From the NCBI GenBank assembly GCA_963759295.1, contig CAVWYT010000008.1, forward strand, positions 62,001 through 126,000: a DNA stretch of 64,000 nt, read 5' to 3'. Both the position numbers and the translations under genes were made by a program. Under the pieces are notes generated by a model. It had not been told where the DNA came from. It ran no database searches and was given only the letters and a program-made list of their open reading frames with translations. Position 1 is the first letter of the stretch. Every line of letters starts with the position of its first letter. The stretch comes from WHSW01 sp963759295 (lineage in GTDB: Bacteria > Actinomycetota > Thermoleophilia > Solirubrobacterales > 70-9). Of the stretch, positions 48,105 to 56,294 are shown in pieces.

Positions 48105-49657
48105 TGGAGACGCGACCACCGACATTCACACGGATCATGATCGCCGTCGCGTTCGCGATCTCCTGCTTCGCGCTGGCCCTGTTTCTGTGGCTGACCTTCG
48201 GAGGACCGATCCCGCTGAAGCCGGAGGGGTACCGGCTCACGGTCCCGTTCAACGAGGCGACCCAGCTCGCCCAGGAGTCGGACGTGCGCGTCTCCGGGGT
48301 CTCGGTCGGCACCGTGAAGCGGGTCGACCTCAACGACGAGGGACGGGCCGAGGCCGAGATCGAGATCGATCCCGAGTTCGCGCCCATCCCCTCCGACACC
48401 CGGGCGATCCTGCGCCAGAAGACGCTGCTCGGCGAGACCTACGTGGAGCTGACTCCCGGCTCGGATGAGGCCGATCCGCTGCCCGAGAACGGCGACCTGC
48501 CGCCCGCCCAGGTGTCGGACGCGGTTCAGCTCGACGAGATCTTCCGCACCTTCGACGACTCCACCCGGGCGGCCTTCCAGGCGTGGATGCAGGGCCAGGC
48601 CGCCTCGCTGCGCGGCCGGGGCGACGACCTCTCGGTCGCGATCGCGAGCCTCGACCCGTTCGCGCGCGAGGCGGACCGCGCGCTGCGGCTGCTGGATTCC
48701 GAGGAGACGGCGGTCAGCGGCTTCGTCCGCAATGCCGGCCAGGTCTTCGAGGCCCTGTCGGAGCGGCCGGGCCAGCTCCGCGGCCTGGTCGAGAACGCGG
48801 CTACCGTGTTCGAGACCACCGCGAGGCGCGATCGGGACCTCGCGACCGCGTTCACGATCTTCCCGACGTTCCTGCGCGAGACCCGCGAGACGCTGTCGAG
48901 GCTGGAGCGGTTCGCGACCGACACCGACCCAGTGGTCGTCGCCCTGCAGCCCACGGCGCGCGAGCTGACGCCGACCGCGCAATCGCTGGCGCGCGTCTCG
49001 CCGGTGCTCGATTCCTTCTTCACCGGCCTCAAGCGGACGATCGACGTCGCCCCGAAGGGCTCCGAGGCCCTGCGGCGCCTGCTCGGCGACGACCTGCCGC
49101 CGATCCTCGAGCGCTTCGACCCCTGGTTGGCGGAGCTCAACCCGATCCTCAAGGGCGTCAGCCACTACAGGCACGAGATCACCGCCGCGCTCGCCAACGT
49201 GGCCGCGGCGACCAACGGCATCGTCACGCCCCCGGATCCGAAGACCGGAGAGCTGACCCACTTCTTGCGTACCGAGGCGCCGCTGACGCCCGAGAGCGTG
49301 ACCACGTTCCCGCACCGGCTGCAGATCAACCGCACGAATCCCTACGTCAAGCCGGGGGGCTACCTCGACGTACGGACGGCGTTGAAGTCGTTCGAGACGC
49401 GCCAGTGCTCGGCCGGGGCGCAGGTGACGCTGCCGGACGAGGCGACGACGGTCGCCGCCCCGGCGTTCAACATCCGCACCGGAGGCGACCTCGAGGAGGC
49501 GACCAGCTTCTATCAGCGCCTGAAGGAGTTCACGTTCAACGGTCAGGACTCGACGGCCGGGATCGCGGCGCCGCCCTGCATCCAGCAGGCACCCTACGAA
49601 TCGATCGGATCGCCGCACCAGACCAGCGCCTACCAGCACTATTTCCCGCTTCCGTGA
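48104..49657 (+). CDS. Mce family protein 6
   Basis: 517 aa, last of the mce series. TM at residues 9-29 (MIAVAFAISCFALALFLWL), MCE domain with NEATQLAQESDVRVSGVSVG and RQKTLLGETYVELTPGSDE, then helical segments (FEALSERPGQLRGLVENAAT) and a C-terminal domain with ETRQCSAGAQVTLPD and AAPPCIQQAPYE. The ATG follows a 12-codon frame. No YrbE permease or ABC ATPase gene lies next to the series in this window, so these must be encoded elsewhere. Confidence 0.9.
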   Translation: METRPPTFTRIMIAVAFAISCFALALFLWLTFGGPIPLKPEGYRLTVPFNEATQLAQESDVRVSGVSVGTVKRVDLNDEGRAEAEIEIDPEFAPIPSDTRAILRQKTLLGETYVELTPGSDEADPLPENGDLPPAQVSDAVQLDEIFRTFDDSTRAAFQAWMQGQAASLRGRGDDLSVAIASLDPFAREADRALRLLDSEETAVSGFVRNAGQVFEALSERPGQLRGLVENAATVFETTARRDRDLATAFTIFPTFLRETRETLSRLERFATDTDPVVVALQPTARELTPTAQSLARVSPVLDSFFTGLKRTIDVAPKGSEALRRLLGDDLPPILERFDPWLAELNPILKGVSHYRHEITAALANVAAATNGIVTPPDPKTGELTHFLRTEAPLTPESVTTFPHRLQINRTNPYVKPGGYLDVRTALKSFETRQCSAGAQVTLPDEATTVAAPAFNIRTGGDLEEATSFYQRLKEFTFNGQDSTAGIAAPPCIQQAPYESIGSPHQTSAYQHYFPLP

Positions 49658-49736
49658 GCAGCCGCGCGGGCCTGCGCGGGGCGCTTGCGATCTGGTAGAA
49701 GTGCAACTTCGGACCCGCCCTCGGGTTGGCGGAACG

Positions 49737-49768
49737 GGATCCGGTCGCCTCTGCCGAGGGACGGATCC
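49737..49768 (+). promoter_or_regulatory. Strong hairpin between mce gene 6 and secreted paralog 1
   Basis: ggatcc arms at 49737-49742 and 49763-49768 enclose a second set of pairs (gtc/gac, cctc/gagg around tgcc). There is no U-run after it, so it is either a leader structure of the next gene (possible -10 TAGAAGT upstream near 49693) or an mRNA 3' end stabiliser. Apart from this the 180-base gap holds only the ribosome-binding site of paralog 1. Confidence 0.4.
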
Positions 49769-49837
49769 GACGGGTCGAGGAAGTGACAACACGACGACGC
49801 GTGCCGTGATCGCGGCATGCACGCATTAGGAGGGAAT

Positions 49838-50557
49838 GTGATTCGCAAGTCACGTTTTGCCGTGACCGCCGGGCTCGTGATCGCCCTCGGGGCGGCGGGG
49901 ATCGCGTCCGCGGATGGGAGGTCGGAGAACACGCCCCAGGTCGTCGGCTCGGTGAAGCCGACCAAGCTCGACAAGAAGAAGTACAAGCCGGTCACGCTGT
50001 ACACCGGGGTCGCGACGTCGGGCACGGTGCCCGGCTTCAACCCGGAGAAGGAGTTCATCTCCTGGGGCAAGAACGTCAAGCTCAAGCCGTCCGCCGCGCC
50101 GACCTGCAGCGCGCCGGTCGAGTTCCAGACCACGGAGGCCGCGAGGGACGCGTGTCCGCCCGGCTCCTACGTCGGCACCGGTAAGGCCGCGATCGAGCTG
50201 CCGGGTGGCGTCAAGTTCAACAGCCTCGTGGTCTCGGTCTTCAACGGCCCGGGCAAGAACGAGGTCCGCCTGCACACGTACAGCCCCGAGCTCGAGGGCG
50301 CGACCCCGACGGTGTTCGGCAGGATCGTGAAGTCGAACGCGGGCAGCAAGTACGGCCAGGCGCTGACGGTCGAGGACGCCCCGGACGTCGCCGGCGACAC
50401 CGGCAAGATCACCGAGTTCAACGCCTCGCTGTTCAAGAAGAGCAAGACGGCGCTCGCCCGCTGCACGGCGAAGCAGTTCCTTTGGCACCGCGTCGTCACC
50501 TATGACGACCAGAGCACCGAGGAAGTCACGCTGTCGCAGAAGTGCAAGCGCAAGTAG
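49838..50557 (+). CDS. Secreted protein of an unnamed family, paralog 1
   Basis: 239 aa with signal peptide (MIRKSRFAVTAGLVIALGAAG...ASA). The mature part has the family's core: GSVKPTKLDKKKYKPVTLYT, then VPGFNPEKEFISW, a Cys pair around EFQTTEAARDACPP, the block VFNGPGKNEVRLHTYSPELE, GATPTVFGRI and DAPDVAGDTG, then a second Cys pair in ALARCTAK and the last residues QKCKRK. I chose the GTG at 49838 because AGGAGG lies 4 bases upstream and the signal peptide then starts normally. Function unknown; probably a beta-rich exported protein. Confidence 0.82.
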   Translation: MIRKSRFAVTAGLVIALGAAGIASADGRSENTPQVVGSVKPTKLDKKKYKPVTLYTGVATSGTVPGFNPEKEFISWGKNVKLKPSAAPTCSAPVEFQTTEAARDACPPGSYVGTGKAAIELPGGVKFNSLVVSVFNGPGKNEVRLHTYSPELEGATPTVFGRIVKSNAGSKYGQALTVEDAPDVAGDTGKITEFNASLFKKSKTALARCTAKQFLWHRVVTYDDQSTEEVTLSQKCKRK

Positions 50558-50598
50558 CGCCCGAGCGGGTGCTCGTGCCGCGTGGTCGGTTGGAAACA

Positions 50599-50628
50599 GG
50601 GGCGGCTCTTCGGGGCCGCCCCTCTTTC
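50599..50628 (+). terminator. Intrinsic terminator after paralog 1
   Basis: Stem ggggcggc/gccgcccc (50599-50606 and 50615-50622) with an 8-base loop followed by TCTTTC. Confidence 0.8.
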
Positions 50629-50693
50629 AATATCGTGCTGTCAGTGGGAGGGGCCGCGTTCGTAGCGCGACCCGAACAAGGAGGAGGGAAGCG

Positions 50694-51413
50694 ATGCGCT
50701 CAGCGCGTGTGGTAGTGGTCATGGGACTGGCGATGGCGATGGGGGTGGCGGGAATCGCCTACGCCGACGGCGCCGGCCAGGACACGCCGGAGGTCTCCGG
50801 GTCGGTGAAGCCGGCGAAGCTCGACAAGAAGAAGTACAAGCCGATCAACCTGTTCACCGAGGTTCGGACCTCCGGCCCGGTGCCGGGAATCAACCCGGAG
50901 GCGGAGTTCATCGAGTACGACAAGAACGGCAAGTGGATCGCGAGCGCCTCGCCCACCTGTGGCGCGGAGATCGAGTTCCAGACCACGGAAGCGGCGAGGG
51001 CGGCGTGCCCGGAACGGTCGGCGATCGGCTCGGGAGAGGCGGCGATCCTGCTTCCGGGCGGCGTCTTCTTCGACCACATCACGGTGACAGCGTTCAACGG
51101 CCCGGGCAAGAACGAGATCCGGCTGCACACCTACAGCCCGCAGCTCGAGGGCGCGACGCCGACGGTGTTCGGGACGATCAAGAAGGTCAACGACGGGCCC
51201 TACGGGCTGGCGTTGAGCGTTCCGGACGCGCCCGATGTCGCGGGCGACACCGGGATGATCACCAGGTTCGGCGCGACGATCACCAAGAAGTCCGGGCTGG
51301 CGGTCGCCCGCTGCAAGGACAAGCTGTTCCAGATCCAGCGCACGGTGACCTACGACGACGGCAGCAAGGAGACCGCAACCGATTCGCAGAAGTGCAAGCG
51401 GAGGCGCGGCTAG
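50694..51413 (+). CDS. Secreted protein of the same family, paralog 2
   Basis: 239 aa, aligned end to end with paralog 1: signal peptide ending AGIAYADG, GSVKPAKLDKKKYKPINLFT, VPGINPEAEFIEY, EFQTTEAARAACPE, AFNGPGKNEIRLHTYSPQLE, GATPTVFGTI, DAPDVAGDTG, AVARCKDK and the end TDSQKCKRRRG. All four cysteines are kept. A strong GGAGGAGGG ribosome-binding site precedes the ATG, and a -10 candidate TATCGT lies at 50631-50636, directly behind the previous terminator, so each paralog is its own transcription unit. Confidence 0.83.
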   Translation: MRSARVVVVMGLAMAMGVAGIAYADGAGQDTPEVSGSVKPAKLDKKKYKPINLFTEVRTSGPVPGINPEAEFIEYDKNGKWIASASPTCGAEIEFQTTEAARAACPERSAIGSGEAAILLPGGVFFDHITVTAFNGPGKNEIRLHTYSPQLEGATPTVFGTIKKVNDGPYGLALSVPDAPDVAGDTGMITRFGATITKKSGLAVARCKDKLFQIQRTVTYDDGSKETATDSQKCKRRRG

Positions 51414-51441
51414 AGAAGCGCCTCCAGCCGCACCGCAGGGG

Positions 51442-51467
51442 AAGGGCGGCCCTCGGGTCGCCCTTTT
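51442..51467 (+). terminator. Intrinsic terminator after paralog 2
   Basis: Stem aagggcg/cgccctt (51442-51448 and 51459-51465) with a TTTT tail. Confidence 0.75.
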
Positions 51468-51470
51468 CTG

Positions 51471-51476
51471 TAGGTT
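51471..51476 (+). promoter_or_regulatory. Predicted -10 box (TAGGTT) of the 118-aa lipoprotein gene
   Basis: TAGGTT ends 9 bases before the ATG at 51486 and directly follows the terminator. Confidence 0.4.
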
Positions 51477-51485
51477 GCCGCGACG

Positions 51486-51842
51486 ATGCTGCGGCGACGG
51501 GCACCATGGATGGTCGGCCTGGCGCTGGCGATCTTCGCGTTCGTGGGCTGTGGCGCGGACGAGACCCGCTACAGCGACCACGACATCGTCGAGAAGCTGA
51601 ACCTCGAGAAGAGCGAGGGTGGCTACGCGATCGCCGGCGATCCCTTCTGCGAGGTCTCGAAGGGTCTGCTCAACGACGCCGACGAGGTCCAGTCGGCCAC
51701 GGACGAGGAGCAGCTCGGCCTCGTGATCGCGAGCCGGGAGGGCAACGTCGGCGTCGAGGGTGTGCCCCCGTTCGCCCCCGACTGCCGGGACTCGGCAAAG
51801 AAGAAGCTCGATCGACTCGACCCGAAGCCCAAGGAGGAGTAG
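51486..51842 (+). CDS. Small lipoprotein between secreted paralogs 2 and 3
   Basis: 118 aa. Signal peptide with the lipid-attachment Cys in AFVGCGADE (Cys22), then a short acidic domain with two more cysteines (GDPFCEVSKG and FAPDCRDS) likely bridged. The tail is Lys/Asp-rich (KKKLDRLDPKPKEE). It is not related in sequence to the flanking paralogs but sits inside their cluster on the same strand. No family recognised. Confidence 0.75.
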   Translation: MLRRRAPWMVGLALAIFAFVGCGADETRYSDHDIVEKLNLEKSEGGYAIAGDPFCEVSKGLLNDADEVQSATDEEQLGLVIASREGNVGVEGVPPFAPDCRDSAKKKLDRLDPKPKEE

Positions 51843-51976
51843 TCCGCGGCGCCGGGCCGGCCCGTTGCGCTCGCGAAACTTGTTCAGCTCGGGCGGGTTA
51901 GGGTAGAGACGAGGGAAGCAAGAGACTTAGCGGCCGCCGCCGCTCGGCGGCGCGTGGCGTGATGGAAGGAATGCGG

Positions 51977-52688
51977 ATGAAGCTACGACGGATCATCAGC
52001 CTCGGGCTCGTGTTGGCGCTCGGCGTCTCGGCGATCGCCTACGCCGACGGCGCCAGCCAGGACACGGCGTTCATGGACGGGAAGATCAGCCCGAGCAAGC
52101 TCGACAAGAAGAAGTACAAGCCGGTCACCCTGACCGCCGGCCTGCGGACCACGGGCCCGGTGCCGGGCATCAACCCCGAGAAGGAGTTCCTCTCCTTCAG
52201 CAAGAACCTGAAGTTCAACCCCGGCGCGCCTGACACCTGCAGCGCCGCGATCGAGTTCCAGACGACGACGGCGGCCAGGGCCGCGTGCCCGAAGGGCTCG
52301 TTCCTCGGCGCCGGCAAGGGCTCGATCGAGCTCCCGGGCGGCGTCAAGTTCAGCGACATCGTGGTCAGCACGTTCAACGGCCCCGGCAAGAACCAGATCC
52401 GGCTGCACACCTACAGCCCCTCGCTCGAGGGCGCCACTCCGACGGTGCTCGGCAAGATCGTGAAGTCGAACGTCTCCGGTTACGGTCAGGCGCTCGATGT
52501 GAACGACGCGCCCGACGTCGCCGGCGACACGGGGATGATCACCTCGTTCGGTACCACGCATCAGCAAGGGCAGCAAGTTCGTCACCGCCCGCTGCAAGTC
52601 GAAGACGATCAACTTCCTGCGCAAGGTGACCTACGACGACGGGTCGAGCGAGACCGCGACGACGAGCCAGAAGTGCAAGCGCAAGTAG
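51977..52688 (+). CDS. Secreted protein of the same family, paralog 3, one frame break
   Basis: Signal peptide LGVSAIAYADG, then DGKISPSKLDKKKYKPVTLT, VPGINPEKEFLSF, EFQTTTAARAACPK, TFNGPGKNQIRLHTYSPSLE, GATPTVLGKI and DAPDVAGDTG. Near 52560 one extra C moves the frame; removing it gives TISKGSKFVTARCKSK and the end SQKCKRK at 52688, matching the other paralogs (236 aa). GGAAGGA stands before the ATG pair at 51971/51977; the second gives better spacing. A -10 candidate TAGGGT at 51899-51904 leaves a leader of about 70 bases with a GC hairpin. Confidence 0.8.
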
Positions 52689-52715
52689 CTCGGCGCTGAA
52701 GAGAGGGCTGGGAGG

Positions 52716-52740
52716 GGGCGGCTCACGGGCCGCCCTCTTT
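52716..52740 (+). terminator. Intrinsic terminator after paralog 3
   Basis: Stem gggcggc/gccgccc (52716-52722 and 52729-52735) followed by TCTTT. Confidence 0.8.
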
Positions 52741-52756
52741 CGTCTCCCACCGGGCA

Positions 52757-52762
52757 TAGGAT
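52757..52762 (+). promoter_or_regulatory. Predicted -10 box (TAGGAT) of the RemA-like gene
   Basis: TAGGAT ends 7 bases before the ATG at 52770; leaderless start predicted. Confidence 0.45.
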
Positions 52763-52769
52763 TGGGGTG

Positions 52770-53051
52770 ATGGCGAAGAACGTCAGGCGCGATCCCAGGC
52801 TCGTCTCGCTCGGCTACGGCCGCTGGGTGCGGGCCGATCGCGTCTTCGCCCTCGTCCCGCTCCAGCGCGAGGACCGCGGCGAGGGCCGCCGCACCTACGT
52901 GCACGTCGACGGGATCGCCGAGCCGCTGATCGCCTCGCGCTCCGAGCGCGCGATCCTCGCCGACGTCGAGGCCGCGCTCGCGGAGGCCGCCGGGGTCCCG
53001 CCCCGGTCGCGCGGCGGCGCCGCCGCGAAGGGCCAGGACAGCCTGCTGTAG
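52770..53051 (+). CDS. RemA/DUF370-like small protein
   Basis: 93 aa. The core RLVSLGYGRWVRADRVFALV and, after a short insert, RRTYVHVDGIAEPLIASRSE resemble the RemA/DUF370 pattern (INVGFGNIVSANRIIAIVSP...RRTRAVIITDSDHVILSA). RemA is a small DNA-binding regulator of biofilm genes in Bacillus. The resemblance is by eye and the C-terminus is different (Gly/Ala-rich), so the function is tentative. It lies 33 bases before metG. Confidence 0.6.
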   Translation: MAKNVRRDPRLVSLGYGRWVRADRVFALVPLQREDRGEGRRTYVHVDGIAEPLIASRSERAILADVEAALAEAAGVPPRSRGGAAAKGQDSLL

Positions 53052-53069
53052 CACGGGCGCGGCGCCGAC

Positions 53070-53075
53070 TAAGCT
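53070..53075 (+). promoter_or_regulatory. Predicted -10 box (TAAGCT) of metG
   Basis: TAAGCT ends 9 bases before the metG GTG; leaderless start predicted. Confidence 0.4.
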
Positions 53076-53084
53076 CACCCGCCC

Positions 53085-54626
53085 GTGAGCTACTACGTCA
53101 CCACGCCGATCTACTACGTCAACGCGGAGCCGCATCTGGGGCACGCGTACACGACGATCGCCGCCGACGTCCTCGCCCGGCACATGCGCCAGCGCGGCGA
53201 GGACGTCTTCTTTCTCACCGGCACCGACGAGCACGGCGAGCCGGTCGAGCTCGCCGCCGAGCGAGAGGGCGTCTCGCCCCAGGAGCTCGCGGACCGCAAC
53301 GCGCCCAAGTTCCAGCGCATGGGCGAGCGCGTCGGCGCCTCGAACGATTTCTTCATCCGCACCTCCGACCCGCGCCACACCGAGCGGGTCGCCGAGGTGA
53401 TGCAGCGCGTCCACGACAACGGCCACGTCTACGAGGGCGTCTACGAGGGCTGGTATTGCCCGAGGTGCGCCGACTTCAAGACCGAGCGCGAGCTCGGGCC
53501 CGGCCAGACCTGCCCGATCCACGAGATCCCGCTCGAGCGCGAGCGCGAGGAGAACTGGTTCTTCCGCCTCTCGAGCTTCGAGGACGACCTCAAGCGGCTG
53601 TACGCCGAGCGCCCAGCGTTCGTCGTCCCGGAGTCGCGCCGCAACGAGGCGCTGTCGTTCATCGAGGGCGGGCTCGAGGACGTCTCGCTCTCGAGGCCGA
53701 AGCTCCGCTGGGGGATGAAGCTGCCGTGGGATCAGAGCCAGCGCATGTACGTGTGGTTCGATGCGCTGCTCAACTACTACACGGCGCTCTCCTTCGCCCG
53801 CGAGGGCGAGGACCTGACCGAGCGCTACTGGCCGGCGACCCGGCACGTGCTCGGCAAGGACATCCTCAAGTTCCACGCCGTGATCTGGCCGGCGCTGCTG
53901 CTCGCCGCCGGGCTCGAGCCCCCGCGCGGGATGGTCATCCACGGCTTCCTGCTGATGGGCGAGCGGAAGATGTCGAAGTCACTCGGCAACGTGCTCGACC
54001 CGAACGAGGTGATCGAGCGCTTCGGCTCCGACGCGCTGCGCTTCTACTGCTGCCGCGAGGTCTCCTTCGGCCAGGACGGCAACGTCTCGGCGGCCGGATT
54101 CGAGGCCCGGTACGAGTCCGAGCTCGCCAACGACTGGGGCAACCTCGCGTCGCGGACCCTGGCGATGATCGATCGCTACCGCGACGGCGTCGTGCCCGCC
54201 GCCTCCGAGGACGCCGAGCTCGCCGGTGGAGCGGACGGGCTCGCGGGCCTCGACGGGACCGTGCGCGAGTTGCTCGACCGTTGCGAGATCACCCAGGCGC
54301 TGGAGGAGATCTGGGCGCGGGTGCGTCGGCTGAACCGGTACGTCGAGGAGAGCAAGCCGTGGGAGCTGGCGAAGGACGAGGCGTCCGGCGAACCCGATCT
54401 CAAGCGAACGCCCAACGGAGCAGCCCAGCGGCTCGACTCGGTCCTCTACAACCTCGCCGAGGGCGTGCGCGTGATCGCGCTCATGCTGCACGCCTACATG
54501 CCGGACTCGAGCGGCCGCCTGCTCGAGGCGCTCGCCGAGGGCAACCGCGAGCTCGACGCGTTCGGCGCTCGCGGCGGAGGCGCCCGGGTCGAGCGGATCC
54601 CGCCGCTGTTCCCGAAGCTTGCCTGA
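53085..54626 (+). CDS. metG: Methionyl-tRNA synthetase
   Basis: Class I synthetase of 513 aa charging initiator and elongator tRNA-Met. HIGH motif as HLGH (residues 17-20), zinc-binding insert YCPRCADF...QTCPIHE, KMSKS at residues 295-299 (GERKMSKSLGN), and the anticodon domain with RLNRYVEESKPWELAKDE. The C-terminal dimerisation (OB) domain of long MetG forms is absent, giving the short monomeric type. Start is GTG. It is followed by tatD, rsmA and ispE in the order seen in many Gram-positives. Confidence 0.97.
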   Translation: MSYYVTTPIYYVNAEPHLGHAYTTIAADVLARHMRQRGEDVFFLTGTDEHGEPVELAAEREGVSPQELADRNAPKFQRMGERVGASNDFFIRTSDPRHTERVAEVMQRVHDNGHVYEGVYEGWYCPRCADFKTERELGPGQTCPIHEIPLEREREENWFFRLSSFEDDLKRLYAERPAFVVPESRRNEALSFIEGGLEDVSLSRPKLRWGMKLPWDQSQRMYVWFDALLNYYTALSFAREGEDLTERYWPATRHVLGKDILKFHAVIWPALLLAAGLEPPRGMVIHGFLLMGERKMSKSLGNVLDPNEVIERFGSDALRFYCCREVSFGQDGNVSAAGFEARYESELANDWGNLASRTLAMIDRYRDGVVPAASEDAELAGGADGLAGLDGTVRELLDRCEITQALEEIWARVRRLNRYVEESKPWELAKDEASGEPDLKRTPNGAAQRLDSVLYNLAEGVRVIALMLHAYMPDSSGRLLEALAEGNRELDAFGARGGGARVERIPPLFPKLA

Positions 54627-54728
54627 CCGGGGCTAGCCCGCCGCCGCCGGCTGGATGCCGAGCCCTCGGCCGCGACCTCGACCGGCACCGGCGCTCGGGC
54701 TGCGAGGGGGCTCTGCGAGACTCGGCCG

Positions 54729-55508
54729 GTGATCGACACGCACTGTCATCTCGGCCTCTGCGAGCCGGCGGATTCGGAGCTCGTCGCCGCCGCTCGCGAG
54801 GTTGGGGTGCGACGGATGCTGAGCGTCGGAATCGACGAGCGCGGCAGCGAGGAGGCGATCGCCGCGGCCGAGCGCCACGAGGCGGTGTTCGCCTGCGTCG
54901 GGCGCCACCCCAACGGCGCCACCGGCTTCAACGACCTGGCGGCGCGCCGGCTCGAGCGGCTCGCCTCGCACCCGCGGGTCGCGGCGGTCGGCGAGACGGG
55001 CCTCGACTACTACCGAGACCGGGCGTCGCGCGACGATCAGCGCCACGCGTTCGGGCGCCAGATCGAGATCGCGCGCCGGGTCGGCAAGCCGCTCGTGATC
55101 CACGTCCGCGACGGCGGCGCGACCACCGACGGCGAGGCGCTCGCCGAGACGTTCACGATCCTTCGCGCCGAGGCGACCGGCTTGACCATCGTCCTGCATT
55201 GCTTCTCGGCGCCCGCGGCACGCGCCGCGCAGGCCGCGGGGTGGGGCTGGTACTGCTCGTTCGCCGGCAACCTCACCTATCCGAGCGCCGAGTCGCTGCG
55301 CGAGGCGGCGGCGGCGGTTCCGGACCAGCTGCTGCTGGTCGAGACCGACTCGCCGTTCCTGTCGCCGCAGCCGGTTCGCGGCAAGCCGAACCAGCCCGCG
55401 AACGTGGTCGCCACCGCCGAGCGGCTCGCCGAGCTGCGCGGCGTCCCCTTCGCGGAGCTCGAGGCGACGGTGGAGGCGAACGCCGCGCGCGTCTTCTCGT
55501 GGGACTAG
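54729..55508 (+). CDS. tatD: TatD family deoxyribonuclease
   Basis: Metal-dependent hydrolase of 259 aa. DTHCHL at the N-terminus gives the first two His ligands; the glutamate ligand is in AVGETGLDYYRD; other ligands are VIHVRDGG, VLHCFSAP and LVETDSPFL. GKPNQPANV replaces the common GKRNEPAY motif. Family members are 3'-5' exonucleases active on DNA. GTG start at 54729. It ends 2 bases before rsmA, the classic metG-tatD-rsmA order. Confidence 0.94.
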   Translation: MIDTHCHLGLCEPADSELVAAAREVGVRRMLSVGIDERGSEEAIAAAERHEAVFACVGRHPNGATGFNDLAARRLERLASHPRVAAVGETGLDYYRDRASRDDQRHAFGRQIEIARRVGKPLVIHVRDGGATTDGEALAETFTILRAEATGLTIVLHCFSAPAARAAQAAGWGWYCSFAGNLTYPSAESLREAAAAVPDQLLLVETDSPFLSPQPVRGKPNQPANVVATAERLAELRGVPFAELEATVEANAARVFSWD

Positions 55509-55510
55509 CG

Positions 55511-56294
55511 ATGGTGCGCCTCGGCCAGAACTTCCTCGCCGACACCAACCTGCTCGAGGCGATCGTCCGCGCGGCCGAGGTGAGGTCGACCGACACCGTG
55601 CTCGAGGTCGGCGGCGGGGAGGGGGCGCTGACCCGGGGCCTGGCGCCGCGGGCCGCGGCCGTGCACGTGGTCGAGCTCGACCGGCGGCTGCGCCCGGAGC
55701 TCGAGGGAGTCGCTGCCGAGCACCCGAACGTGAAGCTTCACTTCGGCGACGCGCTGCGCCTCGACCTCTCCGCCCTCGACCCGCAGCCGACCCGGATGGT
55801 GGCCAACCTGCCGTACTCGATCGCGACGCCGCTTGTGCTGCGAACGATCTCCGAGCTGCTCGGCGTCGAGGCGTGGACGCTGATGGTCCAGCGCGAGATC
55901 GCGGACCGGCTTCGGGCGGCGCCTGGCTCGCGCACCTACGGCGGCGCCGAGCGTGCTCGTCCAGCTCGCCTGCGAAATTCGCCTCCTGCGGGCGGTCGAC
56001 CGGGCGGTCTTCTCGCCGCGCCCGCGGGTCGATTCGGCGCTGATCGGGCTGCGGCGGCTGCGACCGGCAGCGAGCCCCGCGGTCGCCGCCCTGGTTCGCG
56101 ATGCGTTCGCCCACCGGCGAAAGTCCCTGGCTCGGTCGCTCGATCTCGCCCGCCCGGGCGTTCGCGACGCGGCCCGCGCGGGGCTGGCGCGGCTCGGGCT
56201 GCCCGAGGATGCGCGCGCCGAGCGCCTCAGCCCCGCCGAATTCGAGGCGCTGGCCGCCGAGCTCGCCGGCAGCGGCGCGGGCACGCCGCGATGA
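55511..56294 (+). CDS. rsmA: 16S rRNA dimethyladenosine transferase KsgA, one frame break
   Basis: Dimethylates A1518 and A1519 of 16S rRNA. Start GQNFLADTNLLEAIV, SAM motif VLEVGGGEGALTRGL, catalytic motif MVANLPYSIATPLVL, and the C-terminal FSPRPRVDSALIGL and DAFAHRRKSLARSL. One extra base near 55945 breaks the frame in the PGSRTYGAPSVLVQL stretch; deleting it gives a 260-aa protein of normal length. Stop overlaps the ispE ATG by four bases. Confidence 0.93.
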
